Source of the DNA: Rhynchospora pubera
Lineage: Eukaryota; Streptophyta; Magnoliopsida; Poales; Cyperaceae
Length of the DNA: 64,000 bases
Direction: 5' to 3'
NCBI GenBank assembly: GCA_028095005.1
Contig: CM051462.1
Location: forward strand, 89,415,846 to 89,479,845
Part shown: positions 31,847 through 45,404 of the stretch, one piece after another
Position numbering within the stretch: the stretch's first letter is position 1
Layout: every line of letters begins with the position of its first letter
The notes under the pieces: generated by a model
Seen by the model: the letters and a program-made list of their open reading frames with translations, nothing else
What the model was told of the DNA's origin: nothing
The model's database searches: none
Made by a program: the position numbers and the translations under genes

Positions 31847-32027
31847 CACTATAAGAAAGATAGTTTTTACATAGATTTTTAATGAGTTATTATTAATAGA
31901 AAATTGAGTCTTGCTAAATAATTACTAGATTTAGTGCATCATGTAAATCTAACAATAGAACAAGTTCCAACAAATATAAAAAAATCTAGCTAGAAAAGTC
32001 TATGTAAAGACCATCTTTCTTATAGTG
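31847..32027. mobile_element. CACTA-type MITE, copy 2
   Basis: Begins CACTATAAGAAAGATAG and ends ATCTTTCTTATAGTG, with inner TTTACATAGATT / TCTATGTAAA. A shorter relative of 5812-6237 with a large internal deletion. Flanks AAT and ACT differ at one base. Confidence 0.8.
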
Positions 32028-33802
32028 ACTGCAAGGTGTCTGAACCAAACTATAATGTCTCACCCTAAGTTTGAAAAATAATGAATCAAGCTAATGCCTC
32101 ATGAAACCTTCATTTTTCCATATTGGTGCTATACATGATAAACACAAAATATTTCACACTTGCAATTCAAATAATGGCTTGTGATGTAAAAAAATTTCTT
32201 ATCGGAAGCTGAATCAATGATCTTTTTATGTACTACAAGTTCACTGTAGGTCTTCTCAAATGCATCAAAATAATAAGGGACGCCAATTAATTTAGGTTGA
32301 TGCTTTGTTTATTGGTGTATTGGTCAGAAGGGGATATCCATGAATCAGATCACTTTTTCTTTCAAGCTGATAATAGTGTGGAGTAAATTTGCATAAGATA
32401 TGTATTTTATGGGTGTACTTGTATTATTAAGGAAGTTGTGCAAGGGATAGTATTATATGGGTTGGTGCCTGAAAATAGTGCTAAGGTATATCAATGTATT
32501 AGATCACTAGTTTTTCAACCTCAATAATAGTTTGGAGTAAATTTGGTCGGAACCAGATATCAATATATTAGATCGCTAGTTCTTTTAAGCTTGCAAATTG
32601 TGTACATATAGTAATTTTGCATAAGATATGTTTACCAAGGTGTGTTATCAAGGTGTGCTATCAAATATCAAATAAATTTCCACAAGAAAAGTGCTACTGT
32701 GTACGACTCAAAATAGTATTTCAAGCAGGGCAAACTTTGCTATTCTTACAAATTGTTGGGTTAGTAAAAGAGCACTAACCCAGTTTTTTCTGAAGAATGA
32801 AAAGTCTTTGGATTTGAATCCAAACGAAAATAACACCAATATCCTAAGAAAATAAATGAATAATTTAATCCAAACATTTGAACTAACCAATAAATATCTT
32901 GATTATTAAAATAGTGATGATATATAACGTGTAGTACTGAAGCTAAAATTTTATATATTTTTTTGTCTTAAATTGATTTATAGATCAATGATAGTATGGT
33001 GGTTTTTTAAATATATCTCAGAATAAATAGTATGGTAATTAGACTTTAAATACACCGGTTCTTCTTATTTATAGAACATAGCTTTTCTAGTTGTTATCTA
33101 TCAGGTTAGCTGGATTTAATCCCTGATCTCTTTTAATTTAATTGAAATTTTAAATCAAATAAAATGCTCCACAACTTCATCCTGAATATTGGTCATTTGA
33201 TGTTTTTGGTGTTACAATTACAACTGACAATGTACCAAGGCAATAAAACAGGGTTAGTAAATTTGAATGGGTGCTATAGAACTATCCACTGCTATGCTGA
33301 ACTATTTGATGTTAATAATAATGACTGATCGACTACAAGCATGTTATGGATTTGTTCTTTGCCATACTATATGCTAGTTAACAGGTATGACAATAAGTAT
33401 TTTGTATTTGTTGTTTATGTGTTAGTTATTATTAGTTAATATAGTTATAGAATCTGTTAAACTTGCAGGGGTTGAGGAATAAGGTTCATCATAATGTGGC
33501 CAAGATTGTTGAAATATGTATATATATGTATTGATAAACTTGATTGAAAAAAAAAAATCTTGAAATGAAACACATGTTTCATGCAAATAGGTCTTCTGAT
33601 CATTTATTGCTCTCCTGAATTGTTAGTATATATAATCTGGTAATAGAAATAGAAATGATCAGTCCTGGTGGTTAATCCTAAATTATGATGATTAATCCTA
33701 CTTCTTTTCTTTTTCTTTATATTTATATAAATGAATAAATGATAAATGATGATTTCTCTTTAACATTGTAAATTTTCTTGCTTTCGTATTTTGGTCTGCC
33801 AT
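32028..33802. other. intergenic, nothing recognised
   Basis: No coding frame of note and no clear repeat boundary. Confidence 0.45.
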
Positions 33803-33961
33803 GGGTGTGTTTGGATAAGGTGTGAGAAGAAGTGAAGAAGAGAAAAAGAGAATAAATTTATTATAAACAATTCAAACTCTTCACAAAGTTACACACTTCC
33901 CAATACTTCTTCCCACTTCTTCCCTTCTTCCCTTCTTCCCACACCTTATCCAAACGGAGCC
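33803..33961 (+). mobile_element. MITE, GGCTCCGTTTGG family, copy 4
   Basis: Ends GGGTGTGTTTGGATAAGGTG / CACCTTATCCAAACGGAGCC with the family core CACAAAGTTACACACTTCCC. The longest perfect TIR of the five copies. Confidence 0.8.
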
Positions 33962-36900
33962 CTAGATAATCTCTTATATTGTTTGTTTAACTACATTTTA
34001 TCTTAGGTATGACTATTTTTTGTGTTAGTTTAGCTCATTTAGTGTTTATGTAAATGTAGATAAAACTATGGTTTTGTGGAGGGTCTGGTTTTTTTGGTTT
34101 GCGTTTGAATAAGCTCTATTCGCTTGAAACCAAACAACACATGAATAAGAAATTTGAACTTATTCGAATGCTTATTCATATTATAACAAAAACCTAGAAT
34201 ATGAGTAAGCCCAAATTCCTTATTCCTTATTCAACACATCCAAACACACACATGTCATGTGTACTTAACAGAGAAGCATTTGACACGAATAATTACCAAC
34301 TTCTGCAACTACCTTGTTTTTATGATTTTACAGGATTGTCTAATTTGCACTTGCTGAGCTTTCGTGAACTTGATGAAACAAATAATTCACCAATTCATTG
34401 ATTGGACAAGACTTGACAGGAACAAATCTGGCAGCCACATTGAAAAATGATAAGGTAAACCTGCTCTGGTAAGAAAACTCACATTCCTAGTTCAGTCTAT
34501 TCTGTTGGTGGCTTATTGTCACTTGGCTTTATCCAGTGAGATATATTTTTTTTTAATTATCTAGCTGAATTTCAATTTGATCAAGATATTGCAGGTAACA
34601 CTGTACCTGTGTTGCTAGTACCTGTGTTGCTACTTGGAAAACATGGCGCCCAATATATAGTTTATTTCCGTATGAATGCGTTGGTAAACAATTGGTCAAC
34701 GGACGGTACGTCAGGAAGTGTTCTACTCCATCTAGCACTAACATCAATTCATTGGATAAAAAGAATATAAAAAATTCTCGAATTGGATAACATTTATTCA
34801 GTTTTTATTATTATTATAGTAATATAATATTTACTTCTCTAGTACGTATATATGTTATTGTCTCATTTTGCAATTGATCAGTTCAAACAATACTGTAAGT
34901 CTGTAACTTAACCATAATAGTATTGTATTTGTACGTAATTTATGCATGCTCTTTGAGAAACAATTTTTATCATCTTTTTCTATTGAAGAAATGAATAGTA
35001 ATTTGTTTTTAGTTCTTGGTTGATGGCTGATAGCTGAAAGAGGCCAAAATTAGTAGAACGATGAACGATTGATAAATCTTGTAATGTTACTGTTGGACTT
35101 ATTAAAAAAATGCATTCATACGCCCATCGTTGGTTTTGTGGCACTGGCGCTAGTGCCTTTGTAATTTCTATTAATGTTAAAAATGCGCGAGTTGACCAAA
35201 CAAATTATCTGTATAAATATATAGGTGGTTGATGTTCAAATCTCATATTAAGTCCACATTTGAGTTGATGATTCTGTGTTGTCTAGCTATATTACTGCAG
35301 AAGCCAAGTTTAGTTGGTGTTGCTTATTAATCATCAAAGATATAGGTGTTGACAATGCCTTAATTTGTTTGGGAATACATAAACAAGATTTGCTTGGCGG
35401 AGGGTAAATGCGTATATTATCGTCTTTTTTTAACATTACTTTGAATTATTCATTACTTGGGGATGCGATTATAAGCTAATTTAACCCTTTGTAATTGTAA
35501 TAAATTTGTTTCACTTTTTTGCTAGATTCTGTGAAGTTATATATGCATCTTGCGAGAGTGCTAAGTGCTGAATAGCCTATTCATCGGATCTACCTTCCCT
35601 CGATTATTGTACGGAGGAGAAGTTATTTGTGGACATTAATTATACTGTGTCTAACCAGACTAACCCTGTATTTGGATGAGTGACGAACAAGAATAGCTTG
35701 TTTGATTCTTGTTCAAACAAGTTGTTTATGTTTTATTTGTTCTTGAACGAGCTATTTATCTAACAATTAGTATTGTTCCTTGTTGCAACAAAACATTAGA
35801 ATAAGAATAAGTTTGTTTTTTGGGTAAACTTTTTTGGTGGTCACTCAACTTTATTTGTAATTCAGTTTTTTGGTCACTCTGTGATAATTTTGTATAATTA
35901 ATCAAATAATTTGAAATTAAATCTGATTTTTGTGATGTTCTCCAAGCTTGTGAATCCTTTAGTTGGTATGATAAATATGTTCCATACTTCCATATATCGA
36001 GCAAATGTATTGAGTAGTCGGCTTGAAGTTGAAAAACACAGACACCAAGTAAAAAAACCGAAATTCTTGCGGAGTTCTTGCGTTGTATTTTAAATTCAAA
36101 GGTCTATCATCTTCTATTCCACTCGTGCAATTTAATTTTGTGAACAATCATGCTATATATAGTATTCATAATTTTTTGCCCTTCAGAAATTTAGAAGTTT
36201 TTCCCAATTCTAGAGAAGACTGCAAATTTCTGCGATCCATTTGGCAATTTATCAACCGCTTGCTGTGTAGCAGTTTTTAGATCGATAAAAACGCTGCAAG
36301 TGTTTAGATAATTGTTGCTAGCCTGATCAGATTATTTCTATGATCGTTTTATTTCAGCTTAATAATAAGAGTCAGGTTCTCTTATTGAACTCAATAAAAT
36401 GTAGCATTTTGTGGAGTTTTAATTTGTGAATTGAGGGAAGCGTTGTTCGTTACATAAGATTCATGTAAAAGAGAGTGAAGCTGCATTTCTTTTGTTTTCA
36501 CTATTAAAAAAATGAATTTTGCACAGAATTGTTTTGACCACATATTGTTTTTTATGCTTTTATATTATACACTGTTGTGGTCTATGTTATAATACATTTT
36601 TTACATCAAATTTCTTGGTGGAACTCTAGATGTGTAACTATCAGAAGCATTAGTCGAAATTAGAACCTTCGATCGAGAAAGTAAAATTTCTATGATTCTT
36701 TTGTTTCCTTATAGACATCGTTCTTAAATTATTTTGGACTTAAATTAGTTTAGACAAGTTTTTTGTAAGTGCTAGTGAAGAAACAATTCCAAACAGAGGA
36801 ACATACAACAGAAAAGGAGCTGCTTACATGAATCTGAAATATTTTTTAGGACCTTGTGCTGGTCTTAGATATATCCGTAAAATTACTCGAACGTGTTAAG

Positions 36901-39488
36901 AATTTGAGCGCCTACAGCTCAAGTTAAGTTTTAGATTTGAAGAGGCATGATCCAAGTGTAACTGCACAAGAGTCATGCCCCTTAGAATTAGTCAGCACGA
37001 AGATCTAAGAATAATTAAATATAAAATAAAAGTGAACACACAATTTAACGAGTTTCGGCACTAATTTGGCGCGTACGTCCTCCACGCATGCACACTCTTT
37101 ATTATTGATTTTTTGTAATTTTAGGAGAAGATAAATAGACAAAAAAATTACATAAGACAACTAGTCCTTTTTGGTAATTCATTAAAATACGAATCCTTAT
37201 ATTTATTCTTCAATTTTTCTTCTCTTCTGACACACATCAGATCATCTTCAATATGGAAAAACATCCCATAACTCGCACCCATTTTCTATGGAAAGATTTG
37301 ACAAATTGCATTTTTTTTTTTGTCAATTTGCTAGGTCCACAATTAATTGCAGTCCAAAATTAAATAATTTTGGTCCGAATTTCAACCATTTCACATCTGG
37401 TTCAGCATGATTAGGAATGAATCCAAACCATTTCGGTATGAATCAAGGTTTAAAATGCGATTTATGCGGTTTGACGGTTGGGTGCTGATTTAGCGCTTAT
37501 CGGTGATAAAACGGTTTATGCGTTGATAAAACGGTAGTGCGCTATAAACCAAAATTAAAATAAAACGAAAAAAACGGAGTTTTTTAAATGCTTGATCTGA
37601 ATCTAACCTCTTTAGTCCGAACACATCTTTTGTAGGTTGAATCATTCACATGAATCTCACAGTACATCATTCGGTCAGCATACACACATATTTAGACCAT
37701 GCTTCAAGATCCTCTAAACTTGCCAAAATTACTCATTGAACTTGAATCCATGATTGATTCTTTTATGAATGCCACGTATTCGATCCAAAGCACGATTTTT
37801 ATGCACTTTCTCACAAATTGCACATAATTTTTTTGGAACATTACCCCAATTTTTTCTTTTTTAAATTTGAAACACGAAACATGTCAACACAATTATATAT
37901 ATGGATTTCAGATGAAATTATTTTCAAAAAGTCAATCGTTCTTTTAGTTTCACGACCAATGTATACGATGGTTTGAAAATTTTTTTTCTGGCCTTTAAAA
38001 TAAATAGAATTCAAATTTGGACAGAATAATATATCAAATCGAGGTACCAAATAAGAGCGGAAGCTCTATTCATAATCTTACGAGTAATTTACTAGAAAAA
38101 TGTACGACTGAATATTTAATATAAGCCTGAACTAGACAAGTAACAATGTTTTGTTAATTTATCTTTCATATCAGCAATTAGAACCCAATATTTCAGATAT
38201 TTACAGAAAAATTTGGAGCATTTTCCCCTTTTTAAATTGCAAATAAACACCAACTACATATTGTACAAGGATCCACAAACAGAAAATTAGAAAATAAAAG
38301 AAAAAATATTATTATTTTAAATTTTGGTAAAGGAGAAAAACTAAATAACTATAGATAGCCAATGTTGCTTCCGACTTTGTGCCCTATGAAATATGGGTAA
38401 TTCTGCCGTGGATATTTTTTTTACATGTGCCTAGTTCTAAACTACTCATTCATAACGGCGATTAATTTTTTATTTGATTAGAGCTTTTGAATTAATAAAT
38501 GCCTAAATGGATTAGATTTGATCTCATGTATCTTTTTTTTTTTTTAGGAAAAAGTCCGTAGACTAAGTATTTTATTAATAAAATCTTACAACCAATAATA
38601 CATATCCATACACACTTCTTTTATCTACGACATCATACAATATCAATCCAAACAACCTAACTTATTAATACACACATAAGCAAATAAACTATAATTACAT
38701 CACACAATTATTAAAAATTAAAAGAAAAAAATGAAGATTCAAAAGACTTCCAATATGGAATATCTTCTTCTTCATAGACTTCTTGTTGTTAATGTCACTT
38801 TGACGTCAAATAAGAATAATCATTTCGTAATTGTTAATAAACCTGAAAAAATAAACAAACACTAAAACCATAATATAATTACCAACAATATATTTATTAA
38901 ACGGTTCATGTAAGAAAAGGAGAGAATAACAGAAAAGAAGAGTAAAAACTAAAAATGTAAGAAGTCGAAAAATAGTAGAGGACAAGAGAAACCTCAAAAA
39001 TAGAAGATGAGCGGAAAGACATCATAGAACATGACTAACAAATCATTGAAGAAGAAAAAGAAGAAAAAAAAAGAGAAGATAAAAATAAAATAGAAAATTA
39101 AAAAATAAATAATAATAGAACAAATCAAACGACAAAGAATTATAGAGAAGATCTAAAATAAAAAATATGGTGGCAGAAGGAGAGGCCTAAGCCTCTCCCA
39201 TCGGTGGTGGTGCTAAATTTTGGGATTTTTTTTTCCCCCCACCCGCTTGTGTCTCTCTTTTCAGAAGAGGCGCGAAGCCTCACCAATTGTCTTTGATCCC
39301 ATGCATCCAAGAAGAATTACCATGATAATATCTACAAATTTGAAAGGCGAACATTGACCAACATTCAGTTACTTGATCTTTATTCTCAAGTTGGACCTTT
39401 CTGAGAACAAGGTATCCAAATTCCATTATTGGAAAATAATTTTTAGCTAGACATTTAATGAACTGAATTTAATCTCTATGATCGGTTG
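33962..39488. other. 5.5-kb gene-free stretch
   Basis: No supported gene. 34075-34250 has imperfect inverted GTTTGAATAAG / CTTATTC words and may be a decayed MITE. 36990-37110 (AACGAGTTTCGGCAC and GTACGTCCTCCACG) resembles a retroelement fragment. 38300-39200 is A-rich low complexity. The rest shows nothing. Confidence 0.4.
38529..38600 (-). mobile_element. LINE-like 3' tail
   Basis: On the minus strand it reads AATAAAATACTTAGTCTACG then GACTTTTTCCTAAAAAAAAA: a short 3'-UTR-like piece plus poly(A), as at 24799-24895. No coding remnant. Confidence 0.35.
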
Positions 39489-40695
39489 TGATAGGCGGGT
39501 TTCACATCGAAATATTCAACCCTTTTAGGCCTTAATTTCAATTAAATGTTTGTGTTTTAGATAGATTTTATGCAATTTAGGTTAGAAATATGGTACTGCT
39601 ATTTGTCCTTGTCTAATTTCAGGTTCAGTGATGATTTGGAGCAAAATTGGGCCCAAGGCAGAGTTCAAGCGGGGCAAATCAGGGTCCAAGCGACTGGAGC
39701 AAAGGAACAGGGTCAAACCAGACAAGTCTCCTGTTCTGACGACCCGCCAGGATTTCTGACGACCCGCCAGGCCTCCTGTCGACCCCGCCAGACATAAACC
39801 GACCTGCCCAATTTGGAGAGATATTTCTGGCAGAGCACTTTCTCTATTCTTGGACGAACCAGACATGATCTCCACCTATGGAAACCGCCTTTGAGAGCTA
39901 TTTAAACATAGGGAGAGCTCCAGAAAGAAAAAGTCAGTTTGGAGAGGAAGAAATCGGGAGAAGATAGCAGAAATTTCACCCAGCTGCCTCCTGTCGACCC
40001 GCCAGAAGACAAGCTGAGAGTTGTTTGCTGTTGTTTCTTGTTGTAAACTTTCTCTATTTTCTGTCTCAAAACAATTTGTGTTCTCAAACCATAGGATAGT
40101 TAGTATACCCAAAAGGTGAAACCGGAACTTAGCCGAGAGGTTTATTCCCTCCTAAGATCGAGAGATCTAGGATATCCTACCGAATAATATAAGCAAACCC
40201 TAAAACTTAAGCCAAGAAACGAGAGTTGAAACTTAGGTTTTTAGGGAGGTTTAGAGGTTAAAACTTAGTAATACCAAATCAAGAACGAGAGTTAGTATTT
40301 GGACCAGAGTTTAAGCCAAAAACCTGAACTTAGAGAACTTAGAAACTAATTAAACTGAATTGTCGCCAGGAACTCTGTCGACCCGCCAGGATAGTGCCTG
40401 GAAGTGGAACCCGATTAATTGACCCTAGTTTAAGACCTTAATTCGAGTTTAGATCTTTACCTTAATTTTTAGAGTAATTTAGAGATTAATCAGAGTTTAG
40501 AATTAATTCCTTTAGTTTAAATTTATTACTTTTAATTAATTAACCAACTTTTTGATTTGTTTATCCCTAGATCAATTGAACTAAATTACTTAAAGTCTAT
40601 AGTTTAGAATAACCGTCCCTGTGGATTCGATCCTCAAGCTATACTGCATTAGATTAGATTGAGGTTTAATTTGACCTAGGTTTTACCCCCGATCA
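39489..40695 (+). repeat. 5' LTR of the gypsy-type element
   Basis: 1207 bp, TG...CA. Nearly identical to the 3' LTR except for a missing ~260-bp block (corresponding to ~46022-46281) and fewer dyad copies. The 39570-39797 frame is LTR sequence. Confidence 0.92.
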
Positions 40696-40699
40696 AATT

Positions 40700-40717
40700 T
40701 GGCGCCGTTGCCGGTGA
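40700..40717 (+). other. primer-binding site, tRNA-Asp
   Basis: TGGCGCCGTTGCCGGTGA, four bases after the LTR, complementary to the 3' end of plant tRNA-Asp with one mismatch. Confidence 0.85.
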
Positions 40718-41142
40718 CGGTGACTAGATTTAAGTTTAGGTAATTAAGTTTTATTGATCTTTTGTCTTTTCCTCTTGTTTCTTTGTTTGTACGAGTACAC
40801 GCTGGCCGGGAAAAAAAGTCTAAGCAACCTCAACCCGCAAGCGAGTGCAAGTACTTTACGAGGAGCCAAGCCAAGAGCGACGAGACACCCCGACCTTCCG
40901 CTTCGTTTGTTTCCCAAACCGTTCGTTTTCCGGGAGAGCAAATAGAAGCCAAGGAGGCCACAACTTTGACTTCATCACCTATTTCGACTCCCTTGCTGGT
41001 TTACCAATGAGGAAGGCGAAATCTATCAGCTCGATTCACGAATCAACCACCAGGACCGTTCCAGGCGACCCGCCAGGATTCAGGCGGACCCGCCAGAAAC
41101 CATCCTGAGGAAGGTTCGAAAGACACCGACGACGCAAAACCA

Positions 41143-43647
41143 ATGGCAGATCTGAACGGGAACCCACCTATTGGTCTGGAAGGAGACGGGCCGTTGATGG
41201 TAGATCCAGCTGTGCTTCAACGAGCCCTTGATGACGCTAGGGAGGCGGCAAGGATTGCGGCGGAGAACCGACCTTTGAAGGAGATCGGAGCCCCAACCGC
41301 AAACAATGTCCGACTTGGAGTCAACCCACCCCAAGCTCGAAGGACTCGCGATCTATTCTTCAACCCATCTCTCATTGCCCTTATCGAACAGAACCAATTT
41401 AGTGGGAATCCGACGGAAGACGCGAACAAGCATTTGCAGCGATTCCTACGGAATTGCATCACTCTCAACCTCGAAGAAGTCGCTTCTTATATAATCCAGT
41501 TAACTCTTTTCCCTTTTTCTCTTAGAGACCAAGCAGAGGATTGGTTGAATAGTTTCAATAGTAACCCGTTTACTTGTTGGGATGACTTGGCCAAAGCCTT
41601 TTTGGAAAGGTTCTATCCTAAAATCAAAACCACATCGATTGTGAGGGAGATAATTGGGTTTAAACAGGAAAGTGATGAAAATTTGTTTGAAGCTTGGGAA
41701 CGCTTTAAAGATTTGTTGAGAATGTGTCCTCATCATAATATAGGTCAGGATAGACTAATTTGTAGTTTCTATGACGGTTTGAACCATCAAACTCGTCAAA
41801 GTGTTAACTCAACTGCAGGTGGGTCTCTTCTCGACCTAGGGTGTAGGGATGCAAAGGCACTAATCGAAAGCATGGCGAGCTCTCAAACCAATTGGTCGGT
41901 GAGACAGAAGAATTCTAAAGGAGGGATGATAGAAGTGGACAAATCAACCCATTTGCAAGCTCAACTGGACGCCTTGACCACAATGATGAAGGAAATGAAG
42001 ACCAAACCCGTGGAGGCGGTCCAAAAGTGTCAATTCTGTGAGGAAGAAGGACATACAGCAAAGGCGTGTCACTTGGTAGCAAGAGACGAGCCAATAGCCG
42101 ATGTTAATGCAATCATGGCACCTCCGCCCTACGCGCCCCAGAATTACGTGTACCGAGACAAGAGAAACCATCCTGGGCTATCTTATGGCAATCCAAGCGG
42201 GTGCGCGAATCCGGGGCAAGCTCAACCACCACCTCAAAACAAGCCTAACAACAACGCTGCGGGTAATAACAATCAAGTTAATTACTATCAGCAACACAGG
42301 AATTTGGTGGACAAGTTCATGGCAGATCAAACGGAATGGAATCATTCAGTTTTTGATGAGATGAAGCAAGTTCGTGAGTCCTTGTAATTCCTCATTCAAC
42401 AAAGCAAATTGACAAACCCTCAAACCCAAGGAGCTTTAACGAAGACCGGGATGTTTCCAAGTCAACCTGAAGTGAACCCCAACGGAGAAGTCAAGAGTGT
42501 TACACATCGACTAAGGAGTGGAACGGAGTACGATGGGCCCAAAAATCTAGACGAATCGGCCTCAGGACAGATCCAGGCGGTCCCGCCAGAAATCCTGGCG
42601 ACCCGCCAGGATGATGCGCAGAATGCAGAGCTCTCAGGACAATTTCTGGCGACCTGCCAGGATTCCTGGCGACCCGCCAGGAAAGATCCTGAAGCTCAGA
42701 AAAACAAAACCGAGGCTCCGATTCAGACCCGTTATGCGCCAGAAGTTCCATTTCCCGAGAGGCTAGCCAAGGCAAAAGAAGAGAAGGAGTATGGAAAGTT
42801 TATAGAGATAATGAAACAAATTCAAATCTCCATACCCTTCACCGACATGTTGACCAAAATGCCCTCCTATGCTAAGTTCCTAAAAGATATTCTGACAAAC
42901 AAGAAGAAGCTGGATGACGTTTGCATTGCTGTAACTCATGAGAGCAAATCCGTATCAACCAAGAAACTTCCGCCGAAGTTGAAAGATCCAGGGAGATTCA
43001 CGATTCCGTGCAAGATTGGGGAGGCGAACATCAAGCGAGCCTTGCTAGACTTAGGAGCAAGTGTGAGTCTCATGCCCGAATCTATTTTCAACAAGCTGGG
43101 TGTGGGAGAATTGAGGACGACTCGGATGACATTGCAACTGGCAGATCGATCAACCCGTTTGCCCTTGGGAATAGTTGAAGATGTGCCAATTCAAGTTGGA
43201 GATATTGTGGTGCCATGTGATTTCGTGATTGTGGACATGGAAGAAGACCCCGAGGTACCCATTATTCTTGGTAGACCATTTCTAGCAACTGCTGGAATTC
43301 TTATCAATTATAGGAATGGAAAGATGCTTGTGAAGGTGGGAGACGAAACAGCCGAATTTGAAGTTGAAAAAGCAATGAAGCTGCCCAACCAAGTTGACAC
43401 TTGTTGCATGGTGGATATGCTTGATGAAATAGTTCAAGAAGAGTTCAATTCGGAGGTGACAAAAGCCTACACCTACCCCATCAACGATCAAGAAGAATGG
43501 GATACTTATGTGGCAAGTTTGGAGGAAGAACCAGAGGAAGAAGGAGAAGTGGATGTTCTCAGGACAGTTTCTGGCGACCCGCCAGAAATCCAGGCGACCC
43601 GCCAGGAAACCAGTCCTGTTCATACAAAACTGCCCGAGTCCAACTAA
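41143..43647 (+). pseudogene. gag-protease polyprotein with one in-frame TAA
   Basis: ATG at 41143. Gag core at residues ~115-250: LRDQAEDWLNSFNSNPFTCW, then FLERFYPKI and FYDGLNHQTR, typical of the Retrotrans_gag family. A CCHC zinc knuckle, CQFCEEEGHTAKAC, follows at ~298-311. A TAA codon at 42385-42387 follows RESL, and the same frame continues without shift to 43647. This second part holds an aspartic protease with active-site triad DLGAS in place of the usual DTGAS, then LQLADRS and the conserved IILGRPFLATAG. The protein also translates several copies of the GGCGACCCGCCAG dyad as ATRQ-type words. The TAA may be a mutation or a recoded stop. Confidence 0.85.
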
Positions 43648-43671
43648 GGAGCGGCCATACCTGATGCTCCT

Positions 43672-44046
43672 ATGCAGCAACCCCCACAAGAGTCGATGCA
43701 GGAAGAATACCAAGGGTTGCAGCCGTTTGGCCAGTACGGGATGCCGCCGTACCAAATGCCGCCCTTTGCCATGCAACCGTTTCAAGGTGGAGGATTTGAT
43801 ATGGGTGGTTCATCTTCGAGCGTCCCGCCACATGAAGAGTTCAGCTACGCATCCCTATGCGCTAGCTTGAACAATTTAGCTTGCCTCTCAAGCGAATTCA
43901 ACGAGCTAGGAAAGCGCATTAGTGACAAGTGCGAGGCAATCAAGCGAGACGAAAGGGAGAATGAGGTGGTTCATGAACGGATGAACGAGATATATGATTG
44001 GTTCTTCCCGATCTATGGACAGCCACTGCCTCCACCGCCTCAGTGA
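43672..44046 (+). CDS. short C-terminal ORF of the gypsy-type element, 124 aa
   Basis: In the same frame as gag-protease, separated by a single TAA at 43645-43647. The N-terminal half is Gln/Pro/Gly/Met-rich (FGQYGMPPYQMPPFAMQPF). The C-terminal half is helical and charged (LACLSSEFNELGKRISDKCE, then HERMNEIYDWFFPIYG), likely coiled-coil. In full-length relatives a similar tail usually follows integrase, so it looks like the end of a polyprotein whose pol part was lost. Function unknown. Confidence 0.6.
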   Translation: MQQPPQESMQEEYQGLQPFGQYGMPPYQMPPFAMQPFQGGGFDMGGSSSSVPPHEEFSYASLCASLNNLACLSSEFNELGKRISDKCEAIKRDERENEVVHERMNEIYDWFFPIYGQPLPPPPQ

Positions 44047-45390
44047 GATTTGGTGACCGATTGGTTCGGCACGACAATTTGTGAGTTTCCTTCACTTTTT
44101 CTTTATTTTTCTCTTTTAAATTCTGTTTGTTTGTGTTTGTTGGATGCAATTGAACACGTTTGGGGAGGGGAATTTGGAAATTTGATAGAAATGCACATGT
44201 ATCTAGGAAATTGCATCATTTCATGTAGAATTTAACACTCTCGGGACAAATTCAAGCGGACCCGCCAGGATCCTGGCGGGGTCGCCTGAAACCTTGTTTT
44301 GAGCGTTTTTCATGTAGGTTTGTATATATTGCATAATTAATTCATATAATTTGCATTTAGATAGTTTAAGGAGATAATTTGCAATGATTAGGATTGAAAT
44401 TTGAGCAAATTAAGAAATGAGTATGACTTGAAATTGAAATTTGAAAATCTGGATTTGAATTTGACCTAACTTAATGCACTCAAGGATTAAAAGCAATTGA
44501 AAAGCATTGAGCATGACTTGTCTGGTAGTTCTTTAAGTTCAATTGAGTTTTGAGATTTTAAAGTTTGCATTAAAAATTCTAGATTTCGGTTTATTTGGCA
44601 TCCACGTTTAAAATTGAATACCCGAAATGCCCTTAGATCGATTCTTGCAACACAAAATCGAGATTCAACAAAGGATGTTTAGCAAGAGTTAATGAAATGT
44701 CACATTGTTTTTAAATTTAATTAAATGTTATTAAAAAAATCAGAAAAATCAAAAACAAAATAAAAAGGGGAACTAAAAAGTGGTGCAGTGCCATGGACAC
44801 TGTAGGAAGCTATAGGTACTAGCGGATTAAAAGAACTCCATAAACCATGGGTAAGAAACAGAAAGAGATTCATGGTATAAAAAAAAAGAAATAAAGAGGA
44901 AAAATACTCTAAAGTTAAATCCGCTTTTATCTGGCTGACTTCTCCGCCTCGAGAAAAATCTCCTTGCCCCAGGAGCAAAATGTATCTTTAAATTTAAATT
45001 GTAAAGGTGAATTATCTTAACTCTTGCTTGATTGAATTTGTTGGACTAACGTTTGTGATGGGAGGGTGTGATCCCGTGTCTTGATTGATAATGCAAATTT
45101 TAGGAACTTGAAAACCAATTGGGATTAAAGAAAAACGGGAAAAGTCATGATTAATGATGGTCAATTGTTTTGAGAATTGTTTGTGTGAAGTCATGGTCAC
45201 TTAGACTAAAATTGTTTGAAATTGGATTTTGGAAAATTATTTTGACATGCTCAATTTTGAAGTTGCTCAAGTTTTGATGTTAATTATGCTAAGAACACTT
45301 CTTAGGCTTAGGAAACCAACCATTGAATTGCAATTAAGTCCTAAACTATCTTTATAAGTTTGAATTGTTGCTTAGGGACAAGCAAGTTTA
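44047..45390. other. 3' untranslated interior of the gypsy-type element
   Basis: AT-rich, no long frame. It carries one inverted pair of the dyad (AGCGGACCCGCCAGGATCCT then GGCGGGGTCGCC) at 44257-44290. Confidence 0.7.
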
Positions 45391-45404
45391 AGTTTGGGGA
45401 GATT
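45391..45404 (+). other. polypurine tract
   Basis: AGTTTGGGGAGATT directly before the 3' LTR, the priming site for plus-strand DNA. Confidence 0.85.

Noticed and set aside
39570..39797. Frames in both gypsy LTRs starting MQFRLEIW
   Set aside because: Identical LTR sequence in each copy, interrupted at the dyads, without domain similarity.
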